This document shows, piece by piece, positions 16,488-25,911 of a stretch of 64,000 bases of DNA. The first letter of the stretch is position 1; each line of letters opens with the position of its first letter. The notes under the pieces were generated by a model. That model was not told where the DNA came from, ran no database searches, and worked only from the letters and a program-made list of their open reading frames with translations. The stretch is from Metarhizobium sp964253915. GTDB taxonomy: Bacteria > Pseudomonadota > Alphaproteobacteria > Rhizobiales > Rhizobiaceae. The DNA lies in NCBI RefSeq assembly GCF_964253915.1, contig NZ_CAXUSG020000002.1:1-64000 (forward strand), in the 5' to 3' direction. The translations under genes and the position numbers were made by a program.

Positions 16488-17770
16488 CCGAAAGCCGTAC
16501 TGCCGAAATCCGCCGTCTCGCCCGCTTCGACGAGGAGCGCGGCCACGCCCTTCTTGCCGACCTCCTGCGCGATCTCTTCGGGCTGACGGTGGAAAACGTC
16601 CGCTTCAACCACGATCAGTACAGCCTCAATTCGCTGAACGGTTTCTTCGATGCGGATGGCAGGGCCTACTTCTTCAAGTTCCATCAGGAAGAGGGCGAAG
16701 AGGAGATGAGCGGCGAATATTACCGCGCCGATATCCTCGCCAAGGCCGGCCTGCCGGTCGATCAGCCGGTGCATATGTCGGTGCAGCCGGGGGAACAGAT
16801 CCTCATCTATCGCCGCCGCACCGATCCGCGTTTCTCCGATGTCCTGCGTGCCCTCGACCTCGCGCCCGATCCCGCCGGTGAAGGGCTGGCCTTCGACGCC
16901 GAGCGCGGCCTTTCGGTCCGCCTGCTCGAGGTGATGCGCGAAACGCTGCATCCGGTAACGCCGGAGGCTGTGGCAGAAGAACCGATCCATCGGCTGTTCT
17001 ACGAACGCCTGATCGATCCGCGCTCGCAGACCCTGCCGGGCGGTCGCTACGAATCTTTCTATATCGACCAGACGTTTCGTTTCCCGGGCGTGACGCTGGA
17101 ATGGGACGATTTTTCCCGCCGCCAGCTGGTCGTCAACGGCCGTCGCTACAAACGCACGGTCGGAGAATTGTTCGAGGCGGCAGCCATCAGGCTGAACCCG
17201 AAACGGCTTGCCGATGCCGGTGGCGTCACCGCGCATGGCGATGCCCACAACGCCAATGTCTGGTATTCGCTGCAGGATGGAGAGCCCGCGCTTTCCTTCT
17301 TCGATCCGGCCTTCGCCGGGCGGGACGTGCCGAGCCTGCTTGCCGAAGTGAAGTCGACCTTCCACAATATCTTCGCCCATCCGCTGTGGCTCTACGATCC
17401 CGCCGAGGCGAGCAAGCGCTATTCCGCCCTGGCGCGGCTGGAGCCGGGCGCGCTGGTCATCGATACGAACTGGGACCTGACGTCCGTCAGGCAAGGTCTC
17501 CTGCAGGTGAAGGCTGAGGCCCTGTGGCGCCCCTTCCTCGCCGAATTGAAGGCGAAAGGCCTGTTGCCCGCCGATTGGCGCGAGGTCATCCGTCTGGCGC
17601 TTTTTCTGTGCCCGACATTGGTGATGAACCTGCGGGCCAAGGCGACGTCGCATACGGAAATCTCCTCCGCCATCGGCTTTTCGGTTGCCGTCATGGTCGG
17701 CAGCGAGCCGGAGGAGGGGGAGGATCACGTCTCCACCTTCCTCGATGCGATCGATCCCGATCGGGCCTGA
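16484..17770 (+). CDS. APH-fold small-molecule phosphotransferase of unknown substrate
   Basis: A 428-residue protein with the aminoglycoside/choline-kinase-like catalytic loop HGDAHNANV (His251, Asp253, Asn258), followed by the metal-binding Asp274 in FFDPAFAG. A Lys at 65 (YFFKFHQEE) may be the ATP lysine. The N-terminal 110 residues form the small kinase lobe. It is translationally coupled to the HutC-type regulator (ATGA overlap), which strongly suggests a role in the same pathway. A kinase is not part of the known hut pathway, so it may phosphorylate the imported alcohol or an intermediate. Antibiotic resistance is an unlikely explanation given the context. The substrate is unknown. Confidence 0.75.
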   Translation: MTESRTAEIRRLARFDEERGHALLADLLRDLFGLTVENVRFNHDQYSLNSLNGFFDADGRAYFFKFHQEEGEEEMSGEYYRADILAKAGLPVDQPVHMSVQPGEQILIYRRRTDPRFSDVLRALDLAPDPAGEGLAFDAERGLSVRLLEVMRETLHPVTPEAVAEEPIHRLFYERLIDPRSQTLPGGRYESFYIDQTFRFPGVTLEWDDFSRRQLVVNGRRYKRTVGELFEAAAIRLNPKRLADAGGVTAHGDAHNANVWYSLQDGEPALSFFDPAFAGRDVPSLLAEVKSTFHNIFAHPLWLYDPAEASKRYSALARLEPGALVIDTNWDLTSVRQGLLQVKAEALWRPFLAELKAKGLLPADWREVIRLALFLCPTLVMNLRAKATSHTEISSAIGFSVAVMVGSEPEEGEDHVSTFLDAIDPDRA

Positions 17771-17896
17771 TGGGCGGTTTCCGGCGCTGGATGTGGTTCC
17801 AAAAGCCGCCTTTGCTTGACATTGTGGCAGGGTGAACTAAGGGTCGCGGCGATGAAGCGCCCCTTTCTCCGGCGTCACGATTAGGGATCCACGCCC

Positions 17897-18847
17897 GTGC
17901 GAATTCTTTCCGAAGCCCATTTCCCCGAATTGCCGAATTATTACCGCGGCAAGGTGCGTGAGAATTACGACCTGCCCGATGGCCGGCGGATCATCATTTC
18001 CACCGACCGGCTGAGCGCCTTCGACCGTATCCTCACCTCGATCCCCTACAAGGGCCAGGTGCTGACGCAGACGGCGCGCTTCTGGTTCGAGGCGACGAAG
18101 GATATCTGCCCGAACCATGTGCTCGATTATCCGGACCCGAACGTAGTGATCGGCGAGCGGCTGGATATCCTGCCGGTGGAAGTCGTCGTGCGTGGTTATC
18201 TCGCCGGTACCACCGGCACCTCGATCCTGACGCTGTACAAGAAGGGCGAGCGGACGATGTACGGCGTTACGCTGCCGGACGGCATGCGCGACAACCAGAA
18301 GCTTCCCGAGGCGATCATCACGCCGACCAGCAAGGCCTTCGACGGCGGCCACGACGAACCGCTGACGCCGGCCGAGATCGTCGGCAAGGGCCTGCTGACG
18401 CAGGAACAGTGGGATACGCTCTCCCGTTACGCGCTGGCGCTGTTCGCCCGCGGTCAGCAGATGGCGGCGGAACGGGGCCTTATTCTCGTCGATACCAAAT
18501 ACGAGTTCGGCACCGACAAGAACGGCGTGATCAAGCTTGCCGACGAAATCCATACGCCTGATAGCAGCCGTTACTGGATCGCCGATAGCTATGAGCAGGC
18601 TTTTGCCGCCGGTACACGTCCGGCAAGCTTCGACAAGGATTTCGTCCGGGCCTGGGTGGCGGAACGCTGCGATCCCTACAAGGACGATATCCCGGAAATC
18701 CCTCTGGACCTGATCGAAGAAACCTCGAAGGTTTACATCCGCGCTTACGAGGCGATTACCGGAGAGGTTTTCGCGCCTGACGACGGTGGTGCGACGCCGA
18801 AGGAGCGCGTGCGTCTGAACCTGCAGCCTTATTTTACCCAAGAGTGA
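17897..18847 (+). CDS. purC: Phosphoribosylaminoimidazole-succinocarboxamide synthase
   Basis: A 316-residue SAICAR synthetase, the ATP-dependent ligase that joins CAIR and aspartate in purine synthesis. Motifs include YRGKVRENYDL, RGYLAGTTGTS, EAIITPTSKA and LILVDTKYEFG. Its length is that of the longer PurC form rather than the 240-residue type. The start is GTG at 17897. A consensus TTGACA lies about 80 bases upstream, though I cannot define a clear -10. It stands alone: the preceding kinase gene ends 126 bases before and a terminator follows. It is probably a housekeeping gene unrelated to its neighbours. Confidence 0.93.
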   Translation: MRILSEAHFPELPNYYRGKVRENYDLPDGRRIIISTDRLSAFDRILTSIPYKGQVLTQTARFWFEATKDICPNHVLDYPDPNVVIGERLDILPVEVVVRGYLAGTTGTSILTLYKKGERTMYGVTLPDGMRDNQKLPEAIITPTSKAFDGGHDEPLTPAEIVGKGLLTQEQWDTLSRYALALFARGQQMAAERGLILVDTKYEFGTDKNGVIKLADEIHTPDSSRYWIADSYEQAFAAGTRPASFDKDFVRAWVAERCDPYKDDIPEIPLDLIEETSKVYIRAYEAITGEVFAPDDGGATPKERVRLNLQPYFTQE

Positions 18848-18858
18848 TGGTCGTCGGG

Positions 18859-18886
18859 GCGAATGTGGCGCTTTTTCCACATTCGC
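18859..18886 (+). terminator. Terminator after purC
   Basis: A perfect 10-bp inverted repeat (GCGAATGTGG / CCACATTCGC) with an eight-base loop, 11 bases after the purC stop and followed by TTCCGTTT. Confidence 0.7.
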
Positions 18887-18991
18887 TTCCGTTTCGTATT
18901 TAAGCGATTGATTTGTAATATGAATAAAATCGCTCTCGCTGGATCGGAAATGAAATTTTCCGGAAAACTGCAAAGTAAACAAAGCGTTGCT

Positions 18992-19020
18992 TTGACAGGG
19001 CCGGGCGAGATGGGTATCAC
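18992..19020 (+). promoter_or_regulatory. Candidate sigma-70 promoter for the TetR gene
   Basis: TTGACA at 18992-18997, a 17-base spacer and TATCAC at 19015-19020, 46 bases before the start codon of the regulator. Confidence 0.5.
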
Positions 19021-19066
19021 GAAAATGTGAGGGGCTGGCCCGAAGGGCGACAAGGAACGGGGACGG

Positions 19067-19669
19067 ATGCGCAAACCGCGGCGGAAGGCTGAGGAGACCC
19101 GTGAGGACATCCTGCTGAAGGCGGAAGAATTGTTTCGCGCCGGCGGCTTCTCCAAGGTGTCGATTGCCGATATTGCCGCAGCGCTTGGCATGTCGCCTGC
19201 CAATGTCTTCAAGCACTTTCATAGCAAGACGGCGCTCGCCGTCGCCATCACGGAACGCCACATCAGCCATATGTCGGCTCGCCTTGCGAGCCTCGACGAT
19301 ACCGTGCAAATCTCGGAACGACTGCTGAAAGTCGCGCAGCGGCTGATGGAAAGCCATCTTGATGATCTGCGCTGCAGTCCCTACATCTTCGAAATGGTGC
19401 TGATGACGGCCGATACGGATTTTCCGAGCGGGCGCCTTTACAAGCAACTGCTCGAGGAAAAATTCGAGGCCATCATTCACGCCGGTGTCGAAGCCGGCAT
19501 CTATCACTGTCCGGATCCCGCACGGACGGCCAAGGCCGTCAGCGCTGCGCTTGCGAGCGTCCTGCATCCGGTTTTCCTCGTTCGCTCCCGACCAGGGGAG
19601 CTTCCGGAGCGATGCGAAGTGGTGGTTGAACTCATCAATGCTGCGCTGCAAAACCCCCTTGCTAAGTGA
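19067..19669 (+). CDS. TetR-family transcriptional regulator of the efflux operon
   Basis: A 200-residue TetR repressor. The helix-turn-helix spans about residues 12-55 (TREDILLKAEELFRAGGFSK, then IADIAAALGMSPANVFKHF). The C-terminal ligand and dimerisation part is helical and unrecognised. It is encoded just before an RND efflux operon on the same strand, so it most likely represses that operon and is released by a pump substrate. The effector is unknown. The start ATG 19067 has GGGGACGG upstream. Confidence 0.88.
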   Translation: MRKPRRKAEETREDILLKAEELFRAGGFSKVSIADIAAALGMSPANVFKHFHSKTALAVAITERHISHMSARLASLDDTVQISERLLKVAQRLMESHLDDLRCSPYIFEMVLMTADTDFPSGRLYKQLLEEKFEAIIHAGVEAGIYHCPDPARTAKAVSAALASVLHPVFLVRSRPGELPERCEVVVELINAALQNPLAK

Positions 19670-19887
19670 CGATTGCTGATATACGTCACTTCAGCCTGAT
19701 CGACTCACGGGTCGCCCGGGCAGGTCTTCACGACGATTGAAGTGTTGCAAAGAGGGGGCGCTTGCCAAAAAAAGCGGCGACCTTGGCGCACGAAGGAGAA
19801 TTAACCTTTGTTAAAACTCCGTCAACAACGCAAATTGTGGTTTGGCCGATTGCAGGTCCGTTTTGGAAATTGATGGATATTATTGAT

Positions 19888-21084
19888 ATGGTCCGACGCC
19901 TTGCCTTGATCGTTACAGCGCTTTCCATGGCCGGTTTTCTGGCTGCCTGCAGCGAGCAGCAAGGCGGGCAACAGGCTGGTGCCACTGCCGGCGCCGCGCA
20001 GGTGCCGGATGTTCCCGTCAGTGTCGTGACGATGAAGAAGCAGCCGCTTCCGTTCACGTCGATGCTTCCGGGGCGTGCGGTTGCATTGCAGACGGCAGAA
20101 ATTCGCCCGCAGGTCAGCGGGCTGATCACCTCGGTGGCCTTCAAGGAAGGCAGCACCGTCAAGAAGGGTGATCTGCTGTATCAGATCGAGGACCGCACCT
20201 ATGCCGCCGCACTTGCGCAGGCCCAGGCCAGTGTCGCCAAGGCGGAAGCCAGCGTGCCGACCGCCGAGATCAACGTCGCCCGCTATGAGCGACTGGTCAA
20301 CAGCGGCGCAACGCAGATCGAATTCGAAAACGCCAAGCTGACGCTCCTGCAGGCGAAGGCGGACGTCGCCTCGGCGCAGGCGGCACTCCGCGCTGCCGAA
20401 ATCAATCTCGATTACACCAAAATTCGCGCGCCGTTCGACGGCATCGCCAGCGCCACGCAGATCAATGTCGGCAACGTCGTGACCGCCAACCAGGCGGACG
20501 CGATGATGACGCTGCGCCAGATCGATCCGATCTACATCCAGCTGACCGAATCCAGCACCAACCTGCTGCGCCTGCAGAAGATGCTGGCCTCCGGCGTGCT
20601 GCAGGGCGTCGAAAAGGATGCGGTGATCCGGCTGCTTCTGGAAGACGGCTCGGAATATGACAAGCCGGGCACGCTCGACATGTCGGAAATGGCCGTCAGC
20701 GAAACGACGGGCACCTATACCATCCGCGCGCTCTTCCCCAATCCGGACCAGCGCATCCTGCCGGGTGTGTATGTCCGCGCCACGGTCGAAATCGGCCGCG
20801 AGGACGGCTACCTGATCCCGCAGCGGGCGGCGACGCGCGATGCGCGCGGAAAGCTCTCGGCCCTGTTCGTTTCGGCGGAAAATGTCGTGGAAAGCCGGAC
20901 CTTCGAGGATGCCCGCAGTAGCAACAATGCCTGGCTGGTGACGGAAGGCGTCAAGGACGGCGACAAGCTGGTGGTTGACGGTTTCCAGAGCATCGGCCCC
21001 GGCCGCAAAGTCATCCCGACTGAAGTGACGATCGACAAGAACGGTCTCGTGGTTGAACCGGCGCCTGCCGCAGCGACGCAGTAA
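19888..21084 (+). CDS. RND efflux periplasmic adaptor (membrane fusion lipoprotein)
   Basis: A 398-residue AcrA/MexA-type adaptor linking pump and outer-membrane channel. The signal sequence ends in a lipobox (AGFLAAC, Cys21), so it is a lipoprotein anchored in the inner membrane. The barrel-sandwich half-motifs are at about 65-100 (PQVSGLITSVAFKEGSTVKKG) shown here as PQVSGLITSVAF and KEGSTVKKGD. A helical hairpin follows at about 105-175, then the return lipoyl half-motif IRAPFDGIASATQINVG. The start is uncertain: ATG 19888 gives the cleanest signal peptide, ATG 19873 is also possible, and a TTG at 19762 is unlikely. It lies upstream of the pump by 53 bases. Confidence 0.9.
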   Translation: MVRRLALIVTALSMAGFLAACSEQQGGQQAGATAGAAQVPDVPVSVVTMKKQPLPFTSMLPGRAVALQTAEIRPQVSGLITSVAFKEGSTVKKGDLLYQIEDRTYAAALAQAQASVAKAEASVPTAEINVARYERLVNSGATQIEFENAKLTLLQAKADVASAQAALRAAEINLDYTKIRAPFDGIASATQINVGNVVTANQADAMMTLRQIDPIYIQLTESSTNLLRLQKMLASGVLQGVEKDAVIRLLLEDGSEYDKPGTLDMSEMAVSETTGTYTIRALFPNPDQRILPGVYVRATVEIGREDGYLIPQRAATRDARGKLSALFVSAENVVESRTFEDARSSNNAWLVTEGVKDGDKLVVDGFQSIGPGRKVIPTEVTIDKNGLVVEPAPAAATQ

Positions 21085-21137
21085 ACCGACGTGCCCGTTT
21101 CTCGTTTTCCGAATATTTAGGACGCCAGGACAATCGC

Positions 21138-24100
21138 ATGGCTCATTATTTTATCCGACGCCCGATCTTTGCCTGGGTTATCGCGATCGTCATCATGCTG
21201 GGCGGCGCCCTGGCGATCTTCACGCTTTCGATTTCGCAATATCCCGAGATCGCGCCGACGACGGTGCGCATCACCGCCGCCTATAACGGCGCCAGCGCCG
21301 AAACCGTCGAAAAATCGGTGACGACGATCATCGAAGACGGCATGACCGGTCTGGACGACCTGACTTACATGACGTCGTCATCGACGACGGGCAGTGCCGA
21401 AGTCACCCTGACCTTCGGTAACGCCGCCGATCCGGATATCGCCCAGGTGCAGGTGCAGAACAAGCTGCAACTCGTGCAGTCGCAATTGCCCGACGTTGTG
21501 CAGCAGGCGGGCATCACCGTTTCGCGCTCGACCTCGAGCATCCTGATGGTCGGCGCCCTGGTTTCTACCGACAGCAAGCGCGCCTCCGTGGATCTCGGCG
21601 ATCTGGTGTCGACCCAGATCGAAGATCAGATCAAGCGTCTCGAAGGCGTCGGCAGCGTCAACATCTTCGGCTCCGGTTATGCAATGCGCATCTGGCTCGA
21701 TCCGTTCAAGCTGCAGAAATATCAGCTGACCACGGCTGATGTCACCGCGGCCATCCAGGCGCAGAACACCCAGGTTTCCGTCGGTGCGCTCGGTGCCCAG
21801 CCGCTGCAGGAAGGCCAGCAGATCAACGTCACGATCACCGCCCAGAGCCAGTTGAACACGGTGGGCGAGTTCGAATCGATCATCCTGAAGGTCGAGAAGG
21901 ACGGCGCGACGGTGCGCCTCAGCGATGTCGCCCGCATCGAGATCGGCCAGGAAAGTTATGGCGGCGGCACGCGCGCCAACCGCCTCCCGGCCACCGGCTT
22001 TGCCGTCAACTTGGCGACGGGCGCCAACGCCCTCGACACCGCCGCCCGCGTCAAGGACGCACTCGCCGCCATCGCGCCGAGCCTGCCGGAAGGTGTCGAA
22101 ATCCAGTACCCCTACGACACCACGCCGTTCGTCAAGCTTTCGATCGAGAAGGTTGTGCACACGCTGATCGAAGCGATCGTGCTCGTCTTCGTGGTGCTTT
22201 TGATCTTCCTGCAGAATCTCCGCGCAACGATCATCCCGATGATCGCCGTGCCCGTCGTTCTGTTGGGAACCTTCGGAATTCTGGCGATAACCGGGTATTC
22301 AATCAACACGTTGACCATGTTCGCGATGGTGCTGGCCATCGGCCTGCTCGTCGACGACGCCATCGTCGTCGTTGAAAACGTCGAACGCATCATGAGCGAC
22401 GAAGGGCTGTCGCCGCTGGAAGCGACGGAAAAGTCGATGGGCGAAATCACCGGCGCCATCATCGGCATCGCGCTGGTATTGACCGCCGTGTTCATTCCCA
22501 TGGCCTTTTTCGGCGGCTCGACCGGCATCATCTACCGGCAGTTTTCGGTGACCATCGTTTCGGCCATGCTGCTCTCGGCCGTCGTCGCCATCGTGCTGAC
22601 GCCGGCGCTCTGCGCCACGATGCTGAAACCAATCGATCATCACAAGAAGAAGCGTGGCCCCGGCGCCTGGTTCAACCGTGGCTTTGATGCGACGACGAAC
22701 GGTTATGTCGGCACTATCGGCGTGCTGTTGCGTTGGCCGATCAGCGTCATGATGACCTTCCTGATCATCGTCGGCGGCTGCGCCTATCTGTTCACCAAGC
22801 TGCCGAGCTCGTTCCTGCCGCAGGAAGACCAAGGCGTATTGTTGACGATCATCCAGACGCCGACGGGTTCGACGACCCAGCGCACCGAAGCGGTGCTGAA
22901 GAAGGTCGAGGACTATTTCCTGGAGAAGGAAAAGGACAATATCGACGCGGTCTTCGGCGTTCTCGGCTTCTCCTTCAGCGGTACGGGGCAGAACAATGCC
23001 ATCGTCTTCACCAAGCTCAAGGATTTCGATCTCCGCAGCCATCCCGACCAGTCGGCGCAGGCGATCGTCGGTCGCGCCATGGGCTACTTCTTCACGCTGC
23101 GCGATGCCCAGGTCTTCCCGCTGGCGCCGCCGGCCATTCCGGGCCTTGGCACATCGAGCGGCTTCTCCACCTATCTGGTCGACGGCGGCAAGCACGGCAA
23201 CGATGCACTGACGGCGGCCTCGAAGGATCTGATCCAGCAGGGCAATGCCAGCGGCAAGATCGTCGCGTTGCGCTCCAACAGCCGCGATGCCGAAACACAG
23301 ATGAAGATCCTTCTGGATCAGGAAAAGCTCGGCGCCATGGGCGTGGAACTCTCCAACGTCAACGCCATGCTGGCGACGATTTTCGCCGGCCGCGACGTCA
23401 ACGATTTCACGCTCAACAACGAGTTGAAGCCGGTGTACGTGCAGGGCGATGCGCCGTTCCGCATGCAGCCGGACGACCTGAACAACTGGTATGCCCGCAA
23501 CAACCAGGGTGAAATGGTACCGTTCTCGTCGTTCAGCTCGATCGAATGGGTCAACGGCCCGCCGTCGCTCGCCCGCTTCAATGGTACCAGCGCCATTTCC
23601 CTGGATGGCAGCGCCGCTCCGGGCGTCAGCTCGGGCGATGCCATGGACGAGGTCGAGCGCCTGACGGCGCAGATGGGCGGCGGCTATACGGTCGCCTGGC
23701 AGGGCATTTCTTACCAGGAACGGCTGTCCGGCTCGCAGGCGCCGATGCTGTACGCGCTGTCGGTTCTGGTCGTCTTCTTGTGCCTTGCGGCGCTGTATGA
23801 AAGCTGGTCGATCCCGTTCTCGGTCATCATGGCCGTGCCGATCGGCGTGCTCGGCGCGCTGGCCGCGGCGCTGCTCTTCAGCCAGTCCAACGACGTGTAT
23901 TTCAAGGTCGGTCTTTTGACGACCATCGGTCTGGCGGCGAAAAACGCCATCCTGATCGTGGAATTCGCCAAGGATCGACAAGCGACAGGCATGGGCATCA
24001 TCGAGGCGACGCTGGAGGCGGCCAAGCTGCGCCTGCGGCCGATCATCATGACGTCGCTGGCCTTCATCCTCGGCGTCGTGCCGCTGGCAATCGCCAAGGG

Positions 24101-24236
24101 GGCCGGTTCGGCCGCGCAGAACGCCATCGGTATCGGCGTCCTCGGCGGCATGCTGTCGGCTACCCTGCTCGGGATCTTTTTCGTGCCGTCATTTTTCGTT
24201 GTCGTTCGCCGCGTATTCAGTCGTGCAAAAAGTTAA
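21138..24236 (+). CDS. RND multidrug efflux pump, AcrB/MexB type
   Basis: A 1032-residue inner-membrane drug/proton antiporter of the HAE1 family, full length. TM4 carries the proton-relay pair Asp-Asp in GLLVDDAIVVVENVERIM, and TM10 carries the essential Lys in GLAAKNAILIVEFAKD. Two large periplasmic loops lie between TM1-TM2 and TM7-TM8, as expected. It forms a tripartite pump with the adaptor upstream and the outer-membrane factor downstream. Likely substrates are toxic hydrophobic compounds, possibly plant-derived, but specificity cannot be read from sequence. Confidence 0.96.
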   Translation: MAHYFIRRPIFAWVIAIVIMLGGALAIFTLSISQYPEIAPTTVRITAAYNGASAETVEKSVTTIIEDGMTGLDDLTYMTSSSTTGSAEVTLTFGNAADPDIAQVQVQNKLQLVQSQLPDVVQQAGITVSRSTSSILMVGALVSTDSKRASVDLGDLVSTQIEDQIKRLEGVGSVNIFGSGYAMRIWLDPFKLQKYQLTTADVTAAIQAQNTQVSVGALGAQPLQEGQQINVTITAQSQLNTVGEFESIILKVEKDGATVRLSDVARIEIGQESYGGGTRANRLPATGFAVNLATGANALDTAARVKDALAAIAPSLPEGVEIQYPYDTTPFVKLSIEKVVHTLIEAIVLVFVVLLIFLQNLRATIIPMIAVPVVLLGTFGILAITGYSINTLTMFAMVLAIGLLVDDAIVVVENVERIMSDEGLSPLEATEKSMGEITGAIIGIALVLTAVFIPMAFFGGSTGIIYRQFSVTIVSAMLLSAVVAIVLTPALCATMLKPIDHHKKKRGPGAWFNRGFDATTNGYVGTIGVLLRWPISVMMTFLIIVGGCAYLFTKLPSSFLPQEDQGVLLTIIQTPTGSTTQRTEAVLKKVEDYFLEKEKDNIDAVFGVLGFSFSGTGQNNAIVFTKLKDFDLRSHPDQSAQAIVGRAMGYFFTLRDAQVFPLAPPAIPGLGTSSGFSTYLVDGGKHGNDALTAASKDLIQQGNASGKIVALRSNSRDAETQMKILLDQEKLGAMGVELSNVNAMLATIFAGRDVNDFTLNNELKPVYVQGDAPFRMQPDDLNNWYARNNQGEMVPFSSFSSIEWVNGPPSLARFNGTSAISLDGSAAPGVSSGDAMDEVERLTAQMGGGYTVAWQGISYQERLSGSQAPMLYALSVLVVFLCLAALYESWSIPFSVIMAVPIGVLGALAAALLFSQSNDVYFKVGLLTTIGLAAKNAILIVEFAKDRQATGMGIIEATLEAAKLRLRPIIMTSLAFILGVVPLAIAKGAGSAAQNAIGIGVLGGMLSATLLGIFFVPSFFVVVRRVFSRAKS

Positions 24237-24373
24237 TTTCTTCTGTACGGCGAAAAGTCGGATGATAAGTTGACCTTGGGAAATCCGGGTGATTCCGGAG
24301 CCCGCGAAGAGGGCGGCAGCCGAAAATCCATGACGGGTTTTAAACAGACGAACTATCAAGTGTGTAGGATAAT

Positions 24374-25780
24374 ATGATGATATCCCTTCGTGTCGCCGCT
24401 CCCTTCACCGTCGCACTTTTGCTTTCCGGCTGCGTCGTGGGTCCGAATCACACGCCGCCCGAAATTGCCTTGCCCGGTAAATTTGCCGAAGGCAGCAAAC
24501 AGTCGAATGGCGACGTTTCTATGGCCGCCTGGTGGTCTGCCTTCAACGATCGCCGGTTGAGCGGCTTGGTCGATAGCGGCCTGGCGCAGAACCTCACCGT
24601 GCTGCAGGCGATCGAGCGGATCAACGCCGCATCGGCAAACGTGACCGTCGCAGGCGCCAGCGGCTTGCCGAGCCTGGATGCCGGCGCTTCCGAGACCATC
24701 AGCGGACAGGGCGGCGAGTTGCGCAGCCAGACGGATGTTCGCTCGACGACCACAGGCGGTCTTTCGCTCTCCTGGCTGCTCGATTTCTTCGGCCAGGTCA
24801 AACGTTCGAAGGAAAGCGCGCAGGCTTCGCTCGACGCGGCTTACGCCAATGTCGACGTTGCGCGCCTTGCCCTCCTGTCGGATCTCGTCGCGACCTACAT
24901 CGACGCCCGTTATTACCAGGAGCGCATCGAGCTTGCCCGCAAGAACCTGAAATCGCGGCAGGAAACACTGGCGCTGACGCGCTTCCAGCTGGAAGCCGGC
25001 GCCGCCTCGCGGCTCGACGTCGTGCAGGCCGAAGGCCTCGTCAACTCGACGCTTTCCGACATTCCGAGCCTCGAAACCCAGTTCCGCGTTTCGGTCCATC
25101 ACATCGCCACCCTGCTTGGCCTGCCGGCCTCGACGCTTATCAGCGACATGCAGAAGCCTGCGCGGCAGCCGGTGGCTCGCTTCCGGGCACGCGCAGGCGT
25201 CCCGGCCGATCTGATCCGCAACCGTCCGGATATCCGCCGTGCGGAACGTGAATTGGCAGCAGCCGTGGCCGATATCGGTGTCGCCGAGGCACAGCTTTAT
25301 CCGACGATCACGCTCGGCGGTTCGATCTCGCCGTCCTATATCGGTTCGAAGTCGGTGAAGGGTGCGTTGACCAGCTGGTCCTTCGGTCCCAGCCTGAACC
25401 TGCCTGTCTTCGACGGTGGCCGCCTGCGCGCCAATGTCGATATTTCCGAATCGAATGCCCGCAACCAGTATCTCGCCTGGAAGGCTGTGGTGTTGCAGGC
25501 AATCGAAGAGGTTGAAAACGCACTCGCCGCGGTTTCCCGCGACGCCCGGACGGTCGAGGCGCTGCGCGCCGAAGTGAAGTCCTACGAAGAAGCCCTGCAG
25601 CTTTCGACGGCGAGCTACAAGGACGGCGCCTCTTCGCTTCTCGACGTCCTCGACGCGCAGCGGTCGGTGTCCGACGCCCAGGCGCGGCTGGCCCAGGCGG
25701 TGCAGCAGATGGCCAAGGATTACGTCTCGCTCAACGTCGCCATCGGCGGCGGTTATGCACCGGAAGCCAAGACGAACTGA
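24374..25780 (+). CDS. Outer-membrane efflux lipoprotein, NodT/OprM type
   Basis: A 468-residue TolC-like channel protein. The N-terminus has a lipoprotein signal with lipobox LLLSGC (Cys20). Two repeated outer-membrane-efflux halves follow, including the family motifs WWSAFNDRRL, DLIRNRPDIRRAE, SWSFGPSLNLPVFDGG and SYKDGASSLLDVLDAQR. It completes the tripartite pump and is 137 bases downstream of the RND gene. A strong terminator follows, closing the operon. Confidence 0.94.
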   Translation: MMISLRVAAPFTVALLLSGCVVGPNHTPPEIALPGKFAEGSKQSNGDVSMAAWWSAFNDRRLSGLVDSGLAQNLTVLQAIERINAASANVTVAGASGLPSLDAGASETISGQGGELRSQTDVRSTTTGGLSLSWLLDFFGQVKRSKESAQASLDAAYANVDVARLALLSDLVATYIDARYYQERIELARKNLKSRQETLALTRFQLEAGAASRLDVVQAEGLVNSTLSDIPSLETQFRVSVHHIATLLGLPASTLISDMQKPARQPVARFRARAGVPADLIRNRPDIRRAERELAAAVADIGVAEAQLYPTITLGGSISPSYIGSKSVKGALTSWSFGPSLNLPVFDGGRLRANVDISESNARNQYLAWKAVVLQAIEEVENALAAVSRDARTVEALRAEVKSYEEALQLSTASYKDGASSLLDVLDAQRSVSDAQARLAQAVQQMAKDYVSLNVAIGGGYAPEAKTN

Positions 25781-25809
25781 TCGGGCAGCATCCACTGTCG
25801 ATCTTGCAA

Positions 25810-25834
25810 GGCGCGGAGCGATCCGCGCCTTTTT
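25810..25834 (+). terminator. Intrinsic terminator of the efflux operon
   Basis: An 8-bp GC-rich stem (GGCGCGGA / TCCGCGCC, loop GCGA) immediately followed by TTTTT, 29 bases after the stop. Confidence 0.88.
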
Positions 25835-25911
25835 CATGCGCCGTTTCGGAACCGAAGTCTTGCTGAGGACGTTTTTGGTCTCAGTAGACAGCAATCCGGA
25901 AAGGAAATGCG

